Assembly (NCBI GenBank): GCA_003232855.1 | Contig: QIKC01000097.1 | Span: 1-6,607 of the forward strand | Direction of reading: 5' to 3' | DNA length: 6,607 nt | DNA from: Verrucomicrobiales bacterium | Lineage (GTDB): Bacteria > Verrucomicrobiota > Verrucomicrobiia > Verrucomicrobiales > DEV007 | Shown here: positions 1-6,366 of the stretch, piece after piece | How positions within the stretch are numbered: position 1 is the first letter of the stretch | Layout of the letters: each line of letters opens with the position of its first letter | The notes under the pieces: model-generated | The model's database searches: none | The model's input: only the letters and a program-made list of their open reading frames with translations | What the model was told of the DNA's origin: nothing | Position numbers and translations under genes: made by a program

Positions 1-360
1 CACCCGAGTCGCCACCCAATATTTTCCCGAAACCGTCTCCACATACACCGGCCGACCCTTGCGGTCATAGACCTTCAACGTCAACCCAGCCGCCTCCTTC
101 GAACTCCCCAGCCAGAACCAATACTCATTCCCCCGGAACAGCTGATGCCTGATCACCTTGCGCTTGCCCGGCTTGAGCACACCGCCCCACGACTCGCTAC
201 GAATATTGAACCCCCCCTTCACGTGAGGCACCGCCGCCTCCATCGCGAAACTATGCGCGTCCTCCACCGAGGCTTCCACCGGTGCGGTGGACACAACAGA
301 CGCCAACAGCACGAAGGCAAACCAGGCGCTACACAAAGGCGATTGCAACAGATTGGCCAT
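1..360 (-). CDS. Uncharacterised exported protein, N-terminal 120 residues (gene continues beyond left edge)
   Basis: This open frame has no stop before the window edge, so only the N-terminus is visible. It starts at ATG (358-360), which overlaps the TGA stop of the upstream gene by one base (TGATG). A GGAGG at 371-375 lies 10 nt before the ATG, within the end of the upstream gene. Both points support the start and suggest translational coupling. Residues 1-30 (MANLLQSPLCSAWFAFVLLA, then SVVSTAPVEA) look like a Sec signal peptide with a hydrophobic core at about 12-23 and a plausible cleavage after VEA. The mature part alternates polar and aromatic/aliphatic residues (NEYWFWLG near 79-86; LTLKVYDRKGRPVYVET near 94-110), which suggests an extracytoplasmic beta-sandwich; that fold call is inference. 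I do not recognise the family and assign no function. Third positions favour G, as in the upstream gene. Confidence 0.72.
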   Translation of the reverse strand, partial: MANLLQSPLCSAWFAFVLLASVVSTAPVEASVEDAHSFAMEAAVPHVKGGFNIRSESWGGVLKPGKRKVIRHQLFRGNEYWFWLGSSKEAAGLTLKVYDRKGRPVYVETVSGKYWVATRV

Positions 361-1235
361 CAGCTCTCCCCCTCCCCCGCTTCTGCACCCCCCACCGCCG
401 CCGGCACCTGCCCGAGAATAAGATCGACGACCCCCTTGCAAATCTCGTTAATCTCCACCGTCGCATCCGAGGGCACCGGCTGATCCTCCTCGCCCATCAG
501 CGTCCTAACACGACCCAACGCCGTAACGATCATCGCCATCTTCGGATTGCTCCTCACCTTCTCGTCCGCCTTCGATATCTGAGTGATAAAATATTTCACA
601 AGGTCGGGCTGATTGAGCAGCTCCGCCTTATCGGCAGTAAACGCCTTCGAGATCACCGATGAAGCGACCTCCGTCCCCCTCACCCAACCACCAAGACTGA
701 CAGCGGTAGCCAAAGGACCATCCTCCATCTTCGCCATCGCCTCACGCGCCGTCTTCTCCGTCAAATCGAGCTCCCGCCGCACCCCCATCCAGTCCCCGGC
801 CTCCCCCGCATCGAAAATCGCCTGACAATGCCGAGTCACCGCTTGGCGCAGACCCAGCGCCTCCGCATAACGCAACACCGCGCGCCCCGCCGCCACCACC
901 GCCTCCTTATCCTGCGCCTGAACCGCAATAAACCCGTCCGCCACCGCCACCCCCAACGCCAGCGCATAGTCCGTCCGATCACGAAAATTCGCCCGCACCC
1001 GCGCACGCATCTCACCCTTCCAGCCCGTTTCTCCCAGTTTTTCCAAAATTGCCAAAATTTCGCCAGGCACCGGCAACACCACCTCATCCACGTAATCCGC
1101 CGGAAAATCGGAAAGATCCAGCGGCCCATCCGCCCCCACCGCAACCACCGTCCCAGTGGTCGGATCCGCCGCAACAGCAGCAAAAGACGCCCACAACAAC
1201 GCCAAACCCACCGGAATGGATAGCATCCGACTCAT
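360..1235 (-). CDS. Uncharacterised exported protein, about 291 aa
   Basis: The frame stays open upstream to an ATG at 1382, but that long form (340 aa) would overlap the rfaE1 N-terminus and contain the candidate promoter. The ATG at 1235 is preferred because it gives a good signal peptide (MSRMLSIPVGLALLWASFAA, then VAA before DPTTG) with an arginine in the n-region. The ATG at 1226 is a close alternative, with GGGGA nine bases upstream but no positive charge before the hydrophobic core; ATG 1265 is less likely. The mature protein is largely alanine-rich and probably helical (DYALALGVAVADGFIAVQAQ; EAVVAAGRAVLRYAEALGLR), has two cysteines (RHCQAIF and NEICKGV) and ends in a flexible AVGGAEAGEGES tail. 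I recognise no catalytic motif or family. It is followed, with a one-base overlap, by another exported-protein gene, so the two probably act in the same envelope process. Codons favour NNG. Confidence 0.72.
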   Translation of the reverse strand: MSRMLSIPVGLALLWASFAAVAADPTTGTVVAVGADGPLDLSDFPADYVDEVVLPVPGEILAILEKLGETGWKGEMRARVRANFRDRTDYALALGVAVADGFIAVQAQDKEAVVAAGRAVLRYAEALGLRQAVTRHCQAIFDAGEAGDWMGVRRELDLTEKTAREAMAKMEDGPLATAVSLGGWVRGTEVASSVISKAFTADKAELLNQPDLVKYFITQISKADEKVRSNPKMAMIVTALGRVRTLMGEEDQPVPSDATVEINEICKGVVDLILGQVPAAVGGAEAGEGES

Positions 1236-1275
1236 TCCCCAGCTGATTCCTTTGCTCTCTGACATCGCGGCGGCG

Positions 1276-1303
1276 AGTATACCAAGCCCGGCTAAGATAC
1301 CAA
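1276..1303 (-). promoter_or_regulatory. Candidate promoter for the minus-strand exported-protein pair
   Basis: Read on the minus strand, TTGGTA (1298-1303, four of six matches to TTGACA) is followed after 16 bases by TATACT (1276-1281, five of six matches to TATAAT). Transcription would begin near 1269. That leaves a leader of about 34 nt before the ATG at 1235 and would make a start at 1265 almost leaderless. The element lies in the 77-bp divergent gap before rfaE1. I found no equally good plus-strand promoter for rfaE1 there. The call rests on consensus matching only. Confidence 0.42.
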
Positions 1304-1312
1304 ACCCAAAAA

Positions 1313-2404
1313 ATGAAATTCGCAAACCCTTCTTGCAGGCAGCCCACATCGCCCCTACAGCCTCAGTCCGTGGACAGTTCACCCCTCGGACCCAGCCTAA
1401 AAAAATTCGCCGACAAGCGAATTCTCGTCGTCGGCGACATCATGCTCGACCGCTTCCTCTGGGGCAGCGTCGCCCGCATCTCCCCAGAAGCACCCGTCCC
1501 CGTCGTCGAAGTAGAACGCGACGAACTCTATCCCGGCGGCGCCGCCAACGTCGCCCGCAACCTCCTCCCCTTCGCCGACTCCGTCGCCGTCATGGGCATC
1601 ACCGGCGATGATCCCGAAGGCGAGCAACTGCGCAGCGTCCTCGGCGACCGCGGCCTCGACATCAGCTGCGTCCAACGCTCCGCCAACACACCCACCACAG
1701 TCAAGACCCGCGTCATCGCCCGCAACCAACAAGTCGTCCGCATCGATCGCGAACAACACCACGAACTCACCACCGCCGAGCTCGACACCGCCGCCGCCGC
1801 CATCGCCCAACGCCTCCCCGAACTCGACGCCATCATTTTGCAAGACTACGGCAAAGGCTTCATCACCCAAGCCCTAGTCGACCGCATCGCCACCATCGCC
1901 GGCGACACAGACACCATCATCACCGTCGACCCCAACCCCAACAACCCCATCATCTGGCGCGCCGCCACCGCCATCAAACCCAACCGCCACGAAGCCTTCC
2001 GCTTCGCCGGCCTACCCGAATCCCCCATCTCCGACCCACCGTCCGAAGACGCCACCCTGCACGCCCTCGCCACCGCCCTATTCGCCAAATGGGACACCGG
2101 CCAGCTGCTCATCACCCTCGGCGAACAAGGCATGGTACACTGCCTACGCGACGGCCAAAGCGACCGCCAAAGCTTCACCCACATCCCCCCCCGCGCGCAC
2201 GAAGTATTCGACGTCTCCGGCGCCGGCGACACCTCCATCGCCCTCTTCACCCTCGCGCTAAGCGCCGGCCTCGATCCCGTCGAAGCCGCAGAAATTTCCA
2301 ACTGGGCCGCCGCCGTCGTCATCGGAAAAATCGGCACCGCCACCCTAACCCCAGAAGAACTCCTAAAAACCGCCACTCCCTCCTCCTTAAAACTTGAAAC
2401 TTGA
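1313..2404 (+). CDS. rfaE1: D-glycero-beta-D-manno-heptose-7-phosphate kinase (PfkB family, monofunctional)
   Basis: By family, this cytoplasmic enzyme phosphorylates D-glycero-D-manno-heptose 7-phosphate at C-1 with ATP, in the pathway to ADP-heptose for the lipopolysaccharide inner core. The kinase domain runs from about residue 30 to 352: KRILVVGDIMLDRFLWG (35-51), ARISPEAPVPVVEV (54-67), the PfkB-type GGAANVARNL (75-84), and the nucleotide-site signature DVSGAGDT (300-307) with catalytic Asp306. At 363 aa it equals only the kinase half of bifunctional HldE (about 477 aa in E. coli); the C-terminal adenylyltransferase domain is absent, so a separate RfaE2-type enzyme is expected elsewhere. 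The first 29 residues are Pro/Ser-rich and not conserved. GTG 1370 (residue 20) is an alternative start, and neither start has a clear Shine-Dalgarno sequence. The last residues (KLET) and the TGA stop are encoded inside the heptamer array. It leads the kdsB-pyrG cluster and strongly favours NNC codons. Confidence 0.93.
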   Translation: MKFANPSCRQPTSPLQPQSVDSSPLGPSLKKFADKRILVVGDIMLDRFLWGSVARISPEAPVPVVEVERDELYPGGAANVARNLLPFADSVAVMGITGDDPEGEQLRSVLGDRGLDISCVQRSANTPTTVKTRVIARNQQVVRIDREQHHELTTAELDTAAAAIAQRLPELDAIILQDYGKGFITQALVDRIATIAGDTDTIITVDPNPNNPIIWRAATAIKPNRHEAFRFAGLPESPISDPPSEDATLHALATALFAKWDTGQLLITLGEQGMVHCLRDGQSDRQSFTHIPPRAHEVFDVSGAGDTSIALFTLALSAGLDPVEAAEISNWAAAVVIGKIGTATLTPEELLKTATPSSLKLET

Positions 2405-2439
2405 AACTTGAAACTTGAAACTTGAAACTTAAAACTTGA
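2391..2439 (+). repeat. Seven tandem copies of the heptamer AACTTGA spanning the rfaE1-kdsB junction
   Basis: The units begin at 2391, 2398, 2405, 2412, 2419, 2426 and 2433. All are perfect except the sixth, which reads AACTTAA. Each perfect unit contains TTGA, a TTG start codon overlapping a TGA stop codon. The 7-bp period moves the stops through all three frames, so no frame reads through. The TGA of unit 2 (2402-2404) ends rfaE1. The TAA made by the variant unit 6 (2430-2432) is in the kdsB frame, and the TTG of unit 7 (2436-2438) is the likely kdsB start. The array is AT-rich in an otherwise GC-rich cluster and shows no hairpin or Shine-Dalgarno sequence. Confidence 0.95.
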
Positions 2440-3176
2440 ATCTGAAACTCCTAGCCATCATCCCCGCCCGTTGGGGCTCCACCCGCTTCCCCGGAAAACC
2501 GCTGCACCGCATCGCCGGTAAACCCATGATCCAACACGTCTGGGAACGCTGCCAGAAAGCCACACGCCTCGACACCACCCTCATCGCCACCGACGACCCG
2601 CGCATCGCCGCCGCCGCCGAAGCCTTCGGCGCCCGCGTCGCCATGACCGCCACCGACCACCTCTCCGGCACCGACCGCATCGCCGAAGCCGCTGCCACCG
2701 ACCCCCACTGCACCCACGTCATCAATATCCAAGGCGACGAACCACTGATCGACCCCCGCCTCATCGACCAACTCGCCACCGCCCTCACCGAGGATCCCGA
2801 AATCGAGATGATCACCGCCGCCGTAGCCACCACCGACCCCACCGGACTCGACGACCCCAACATCGTCAAAACCGTCCTTAACAAACACGGCGATGCCCTC
2901 TACTTTTCCCGCAGCGTGATCCCCCACCAAATCGACCCGACCCCCGCCGCCCCCTACTACCGCCACAAAGGCATCTACGGCTACAGCAAAGACCTCCTCC
3001 TGCGCTTCGTCCGCTGGGAACCCTCCCCCCTCGAACTCGCCGAACGCCTCGAACAATTACGCGCCCTCGACAACGGCACCCGCATCCGCGTCCTCATCAC
3101 CACCGACCCCTCCACCGGCGTCGACACCCCCGCACAAGCCGACCAAATCGAACAACTCATCCTCGCCAACCGCTAA
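2436..3176 (+). CDS. kdsB: 3-deoxy-manno-octulosonate cytidylyltransferase (CMP-Kdo synthetase)
   Basis: By family, KdsB activates Kdo with CTP to give CMP-Kdo and pyrophosphate in the cytoplasm, the donor for the first sugar added to lipid A. The 246-aa length matches E. coli KdsB (about 248). Visible landmarks are the nucleotide-binding IPARWGSTRFPGKPL (9-23), ATDD (51-54), DHLSGTDRIAE (74-84), QGDEP (99-103, metal/nucleotide site), ALYFSRSVIP (154-163), HKGIYGY (177-183), LEQLR (205-209) and GVDTP (228-232). No ATG is available: an in-frame TAA at 2430-2432 closes the frame just upstream, leaving TTG 2436, in the last heptamer unit, or CTG 2442. TTG gives a seven-residue lead before the conserved IIPAR, close to E. 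coli. No Shine-Dalgarno sequence is visible, so translation may depend on reinitiation or an unstructured leader. It lies 31 bp after rfaE1 and 6 bp before pyrG, whose product supplies its CTP. Confidence 0.95.
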   Translation: MNLKLLAIIPARWGSTRFPGKPLHRIAGKPMIQHVWERCQKATRLDTTLIATDDPRIAAAAEAFGARVAMTATDHLSGTDRIAEAAATDPHCTHVINIQGDEPLIDPRLIDQLATALTEDPEIEMITAAVATTDPTGLDDPNIVKTVLNKHGDALYFSRSVIPHQIDPTPAAPYYRHKGIYGYSKDLLLRFVRWEPSPLELAERLEQLRALDNGTRIRVLITTDPSTGVDTPAQADQIEQLILANR

Positions 3177-3182
3177 GACATC

Positions 3183-4871
3183 ATGCCTACCGATAACAAA
3201 TCCATGCAAACTAAATTCATCTTCGTCACCGGAGGCGTCGTCAGCTCCCTCGGAAAAGGCCTCGCCGCCGCCTCCCTCGGCACCCTGTTAGAGAAACGCG
3301 GGCACAAAGTCGTCCTACAAAAGTTCGACCCCTACCTCAACGTCGATCCCGGCACCATGAGCCCCTTCCAACACGGCGAAGTCTACGTCCTCGACGACGG
3401 CGCTGAGACCGACCTCGACCTCGGCCACTACGAACGCTTCACCAGCGGCGTCCTCTCCAAACTCAACAACCTCACCTCCGGCCAAGTCTACGAAAACGTC
3501 ATCAAAAAAGAACGCCGCGGCGACTACCTTGGCAAAACCGTGCAAGTCATCCCGCACGTCACCAACGAAATCAAAGCCCGCATCTACGAAGTCGCCGAAA
3601 AATCCGACGCCGACATCATCATCACCGAAATCGGCGGCACCGTCGGCGATATCGAAGGACTGCCCTTCCTCGAAGCCCTGCGCCAATTCGCCCACGAAGT
3701 CGGCCCCGGCAACGCCCTCTTCATCCACGTCACCCTCGTCCCCTACATCAGCGCCGCCGGCGAACTCAAAACCAAACCCACCCAACAGAGCATCGCCAAA
3801 CTTCGCGAAATCGGCATCCAGCCACACATCATCCTCTGCCGCTCCGAATTCCCCGTCGAAAAAGACGTCCGCGAGAAAATCTCCATGTTCTGCAACGTCC
3901 CCGCCGAAGCCGTCATCGAGTGCCGCGACGTACCCCACTCCATCTACGAACTCCCCCTCTTCCTGCACGAAGAAAAACTCGACGACATCGCCTGCAACAT
4001 CCTCGGCCTGCCCCACATCGAGCCCGACCTCGACAGTTGGAAAAAATTCATCAACCGCGTCATCGACCCCGCCCACGAAGTGCGCATCGGCGTCGTCGGC
4101 AAATACATCGAACTGCAAGACGCCTACAAAAGTATCTACGAAGCCCTCACCCACGCCGGCGCCGCCAACGACTGCCGCGTCATCGTCGAACGCATCGACG
4201 CCGAAAAACTCGACAGCTCCGACGTCGAAGAAAAACTCGACAGCATCGACGGCCTGCTCATCCCCGGCGGCTTCGGCGACCGCGGCATCGAAGGCAAACT
4301 GCGCGCCGCCGAATTCGCCCGCACCCGCGGCATCCCCTACTTCGGCATCTGCCTCGGCATGCAAGTCGCCACCATCGAATTCGCCCGCAACGTCGCCAAG
4401 CTCCCCACCGCCAACAGCACCGAATTCGACCAATCCACCGACCACCCCGTCATCTGCCTGCTCGAAGAACAAAAAAGCGTCACCCAAAAAGGCGCCTCCA
4501 TGCGCCTCGGCGCCTGCATCTGCGACCTCAAGCCCGACACCCGCTCCTACGACCTCTACAAAAGCGCCACCATCAACGAGCGACACCGCCACCGCTTCGA
4601 ATTCAACTCCGACTACCGCGAACAGCTCGAAGCCGCCGGCCTCACCATCGCCGGCACCTCCCCCGACGGCACCCTCGTCGAGATCATCGAGATCGCCGAT
4701 CACCCCTTCTACCTCGCCGCCCAATTCCACCCCGAATTCCTCTCCAAGCCCAACGCCCCCCACCCCCTATTCACCGGCTTCGTCGCCGCCGCCCTCGCCC
4801 GCAAAGTCGGCGTCGCCAAACACAAAAAAGAACAAAGCCTAACACTCAGACGAAAAATAACCCGTAGCTGA
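3183..4871 (+). CDS. pyrG: CTP synthase (glutamine-hydrolysing)
   Basis: PyrG converts UTP, ATP and glutamine to CTP in the cytoplasm. The N-terminal amidoligase domain (about 9-285) has the P-loop-like [10 protein letters not shown] (17-26), [13 protein letters not shown] (49-61), [15 protein letters not shown] (72-86), ERRGDYLG, and [17 protein letters not shown] (149-165), including the Mg-ligand positions. The C-terminal class I glutaminase domain (about 300-550) has PGGFGDRG (361-368), the nucleophile Cys390 in GICLGMQ, and His516/Glu518 in FHPEF, so the triad is intact. Between Cys and His it is about ten residues shorter than E. coli PyrG. The protein is 562 aa against 545, mainly from a seven-residue N-terminal lead and a basic tail ([17 protein letters not shown]). 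ATG 3204 (residue 8) is an alternative start that matches the E. coli N-terminus better; neither start has a Shine-Dalgarno sequence. With a 6-bp gap after kdsB it is almost certainly cotranscribed, giving a CTP maker next to a CTP user. It ends 32 bp from a convergent gene. Confidence 0.97.
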   Translation: MPTDNKSMQTKFIFVTGGVVSSLGKGLAAASLGTLLEKRGHKVVLQKFDPYLNVDPGTMSPFQHGEVYVLDDGAETDLDLGHYERFTSGVLSKLNNLTSGQVYENVIKKERRGDYLGKTVQVIPHVTNEIKARIYEVAEKSDADIIITEIGGTVGDIEGLPFLEALRQFAHEVGPGNALFIHVTLVPYISAAGELKTKPTQQSIAKLREIGIQPHIILCRSEFPVEKDVREKISMFCNVPAEAVIECRDVPHSIYELPLFLHEEKLDDIACNILGLPHIEPDLDSWKKFINRVIDPAHEVRIGVVGKYIELQDAYKSIYEALTHAGAANDCRVIVERIDAEKLDSSDVEEKLDSIDGLLIPGGFGDRGIEGKLRAAEFARTRGIPYFGICLGMQVATIEFARNVAKLPTANSTEFDQSTDHPVICLLEEQKSVTQKGASMRLGACICDLKPDTRSYDLYKSATINERHRHRFEFNSDYREQLEAAGLTIAGTSPDGTLVEIIEIADHPFYLAAQFHPEFLSKPNAPHPLFTGFVAAALARKVGVAKHKKEQSLTLRRKITRS

Positions 4872-4903
4872 CGCTTCCAGCGGCAGAACGCCCTGTGCCC
4901 AAA

Positions 4904-6256
4904 TCAGTCCGACACCTCCCAATGCCCGCCGCGGTTAGGACCGATGCGCCGAAGTCGTCCTTCGGACTTAAGCTTACCGATCTGCCACTTGATCCCCCGA
5001 GGGCTAACTCCTAAGCGCTCAGCGAGTTCGGTGATAGTGATCGCCGGTTCCTTCGCAATCAGAGAGAGGACGGTAGCGCTGGTTTTTGATACCGTTTTTG
5101 GGACAGTTTTTGGGACAGTTTTTGGGACAGTTTTTGGGACAGTTTTTGGGACAGTTTTTGGGACAGTTTTTGGGACAGTTTTTGCTTCGGTCTCATAGCG
5201 CAGTTTCGGTTTCGGCACTCCGGCAGAACGGCACTCGGCGATGATTCGCTCGATCCCACGCCCCCAAGATTCGATCAGGCCGGCACGAAAAAAGGCGTTA
5301 GCGATATTTGGGTTAAACGGGCGGGAGGAGTGTTTGTTGAGCAGGTTTTTCACCGTCCAGTCAGACGGCAACTGTCCGGGGTTCCAGATGAGCAGTTTTT
5401 TTTCGTAAACGCTGATTTGGATCGGTGTGCCGCTGCCATAATCCTTGTGGGCGATCGCGTTTAACAGCGCTTCGCGCAAGGCGGTTTCTGGCACTGGAAA
5501 GCGCTCCATCCGCTGCACTCCTTCGTAGTCGATCGTCGCTTTTAGGTACTTCGTCAGCAGCAGATCCATCGTCCTCTCTACTTGGGAAAAAAGATCGCCG
5601 TGAATCTCGTCGTGATAGAGCAGGTCGGCGTTGTTGCGGAAGAAGCCGATCTTCACCCAGGCGCCGGTGGTCACGCGTTCGGGATCAGCTAGAAAAAGCA
5701 GGGTGGCGGCACGTTTCAGGTAGGCGCCATCGGCGAGGTGTAGTTTTTCGATCAGCCCACCGGCCGATTCGCGCAAGATGGCGCGGTCGAGTCGACCGCT
5801 GCGTTTTGCCAAGTCCCGGAACATTGTTAGTGCAGTGCTCGACAGGTCTTTCACCGTCACACCTGGAACCGGAACACCGTCCCAGTGTTTGCCCTGTTTG
5901 CGTAGCAAGAACTTGTCCAACGCTGCGCCTTTCAGTTCTTGTTTCGTGCTGCCGCAACGGATGTGATAACTGCCTTTGTGACTGACAGGATAGGGGTAGG
6001 GTTCAGTGACGATCTGCAGATAGGTCTTGCCGCCCTCTTCGCGCAGATTCACCTCAACCATGATCCCGAGCAGATCGCGCACCTTGTTCGGAATGGTCTC
6101 GAGCAGCTTTTTGGCTTCCGGGAGGCCGACGACTTTACCCTTGTCGTTCCTGCCGATCTCCAATACCCCGCCCTCCGCGTTGGCGAAGCCGGCGATCCAC
6201 TTCAGGTAATCGTCACGCCACGATTGTTTCCATTCGGTATTTTGGGATTCGGGCAT
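4904..6256 (-). CDS. AlbA_2 (Schlafen AAA_4)/GHKL-like ATPase/winged-helix protein, often misnamed RecG-like helicase
   Basis: The 450-aa protein has three parts. The N-terminal AlbA_2 (PF04326-type) nucleic-acid-binding domain is at about 5-118, with NTEWKQSW, IAGFANAEGGVLEIG (21-35) and GKVVGL (40-45). The HATPase_c_4-like region is at about 240-345, with the N-box-like EALLNAIAHKDYG (262-274) and a SSRPFNPNIANAFFRAGLIE segment followed by SWGRGIERI. The C-terminal winged helix is at about 393-450 (TVLSLIAKEPAITITELAER). Between the last two is a linker of seven KTVP units (359-386), then KTVS, coded by a perfect 12-bp DNA repeat. No helicase motifs are present, so a RecG name would be misleading; relatives are annotated as putative transcriptional regulators and some occur near defence genes. 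ATG 6256 has AAAGG eight bases upstream. The gene lacks the C-over-G plus-strand skew of its neighbours, which suggests acquisition. Its ligand and target are not evident. Confidence 0.9.
   Translation of the reverse strand: MPESQNTEWKQSWRDDYLKWIAGFANAEGGVLEIGRNDKGKVVGLPEAKKLLETIPNKVRDLLGIMVEVNLREEGGKTYLQIVTEPYPYPVSHKGSYHIRCGSTKQELKGAALDKFLLRKQGKHWDGVPVPGVTVKDLSSTALTMFRDLAKRSGRLDRAILRESAGGLIEKLHLADGAYLKRAATLLFLADPERVTTGAWVKIGFFRNNADLLYHDEIHGDLFSQVERTMDLLLTKYLKATIDYEGVQRMERFPVPETALREALLNAIAHKDYGSGTPIQISVYEKKLLIWNPGQLPSDWTVKNLLNKHSSRPFNPNIANAFFRAGLIESWGRGIERIIAECRSAGVPKPKLRYETEAKTVPKTVPKTVPKTVPKTVPKTVPKTVPKTVSKTSATVLSLIAKEPAITITELAERLGVSPRGIKWQIGKLKSEGRLRRIGPNRGGHWEVSD
5094..5184 (-). repeat. 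12-bp perfect tandem repeat (seven copies plus a 7-bp partial) inside the AlbA_2 gene
   Basis: On the plus strand the unit GTTTTTGGGACA begins at 5094, 5106, 5118, 5130, 5142, 5154 and 5166, with a partial copy at 5178-5184 and a diverged copy (GTTTTTGATACC) at 5082-5093. Read on the coding minus strand it encodes repeated Lys-Thr-Val-Pro. The period is a multiple of three and no frame carries a stop, so copy-number changes would lengthen or shorten the linker without a frameshift. Identical copies imply recent expansion or homogenisation. Confidence 0.97.
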
Positions 6257-6281
6257 CGTTCTCGCCTTTCAATACGCCGGA

Positions 6282-6315
6282 AATTCGAGCACCGCCAGTC
6301 CCAGGCACTCGAATT
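6282..6315 (-). promoter_or_regulatory. Inverted repeat in the leader of the AlbA_2 gene (hairpin B)
   Basis: AATTCGAG (6282-6289) and CTCGAATT (6308-6315) are perfect 8-bp inverted arms around an 18-base centre. The inner arm ends 26 bases before the start codon at 6256 and lies just outside the AAAGG ribosome-binding site (6265-6269). It could be an operator for a dimeric repressor, possibly the winged-helix protein itself, or an RNA hairpin. There is no following U-run, so it is not a standard terminator of queG. Confidence 0.4.
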
Positions 6316-6326
6316 CCCGCAGTGCC
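6304..6326 (-). promoter_or_regulatory. Second inverted repeat overlapping the first (hairpin A)
   Basis: GGCACT (6304-6309) pairs perfectly with AGTGCC (6321-6326) around an 11-base loop. It shares bases 6308-6309 with the neighbouring 8-bp inverted repeat, so the two hairpins could not form fully at the same time. On the minus strand this one would be transcribed first. A chance 6-bp stem is possible in DNA of this composition. Confidence 0.32.
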
Positions 6327-6339
6327 ATTCACGTCTGAC

Positions 6340-6366
6340 ATTTTAAATTTTCGCACTCAATTTCAT
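6340..6366 (-). promoter_or_regulatory. Weak candidate promoter for the AlbA_2 gene in an AT-rich patch
   Basis: The stretch after the queG stop is unusually AT-rich. On the minus strand ATGAAA (6361-6366, four of six to TTGACA) and TAAAAT (6340-6345, five of six to TATAAT) are separated by only 15 bases, which is shorter than ideal. If used, it would start a transcript near 6333 with a leader of about 77 nt carrying both inverted repeats. Readthrough from queG is an equally good explanation for expression. Confidence 0.22.

Noticed and set aside
1259..1298. A plus-strand promoter for rfaE1 (CTGACA at 1259-1264 with TATACC or TAAGAT downstream).
   Set aside because: The spacers would be 13 or 28 bases, well outside the usual 16-18, so the match is probably accidental.
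1236..1382. An N-terminal extension of the second exported protein up to ATG 1382, with another hydrophobic stretch (ISFFGFGILAGLGILAAAM).
   Set aside because: It would overlap the rfaE1 start and include the TATACT promoter candidate, and the internal ATG at 1235 gives a complete signal peptide. It remains a minor possibility.
2451..3056. A 201-codon minus-strand frame opposite kdsB, and a 157-codon one at 1397-1870 opposite rfaE1.
   Set aside because: Both are Gly/Val/Asp-rich antisense shadows of clearly conserved enzymes and have no recognisable features.
3315..4763. A 482-codon open frame antisense to pyrG, rich in Gly, Asp, Val and Phe.
   Set aside because: It is the mirror of pyrG's NNC codon bias, which removes stops from the opposite strand. 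Its composition is repetitive and it shows no domain, while pyrG on the other strand is complete with an intact catalytic triad.
3529..4842. A 437-codon plus-strand frame inside pyrG, mostly Pro, Ser, Thr and Ala; similar frames at 3920-4867 and 2089-2397.
   Set aside because: These are frame-shifted readings of pyrG and rfaE1 produced by the C-rich codon bias. They have no motifs, and their low-complexity composition is typical of shadow frames.
4866..4884. A possible terminator between pyrG and the convergent AlbA_2 gene.
   Set aside because: Only 4-bp stems (GCTG/CAGC, or CGCT/AGCG) can be drawn and no T-run follows on either strand.
5094..5184. A short-spaced repeat array that might look like a CRISPR.
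   Set aside because: The units are 12 bp, directly adjacent and without spacers, and they code in frame for a protein linker.
5425..5985. A 186-codon plus-strand frame opposite the AlbA_2 gene.
   Set aside because: It is Arg/Ser-rich, without motifs, and overlaps conserved AlbA_2 and ATPase-domain coding sequence on the minus strand.
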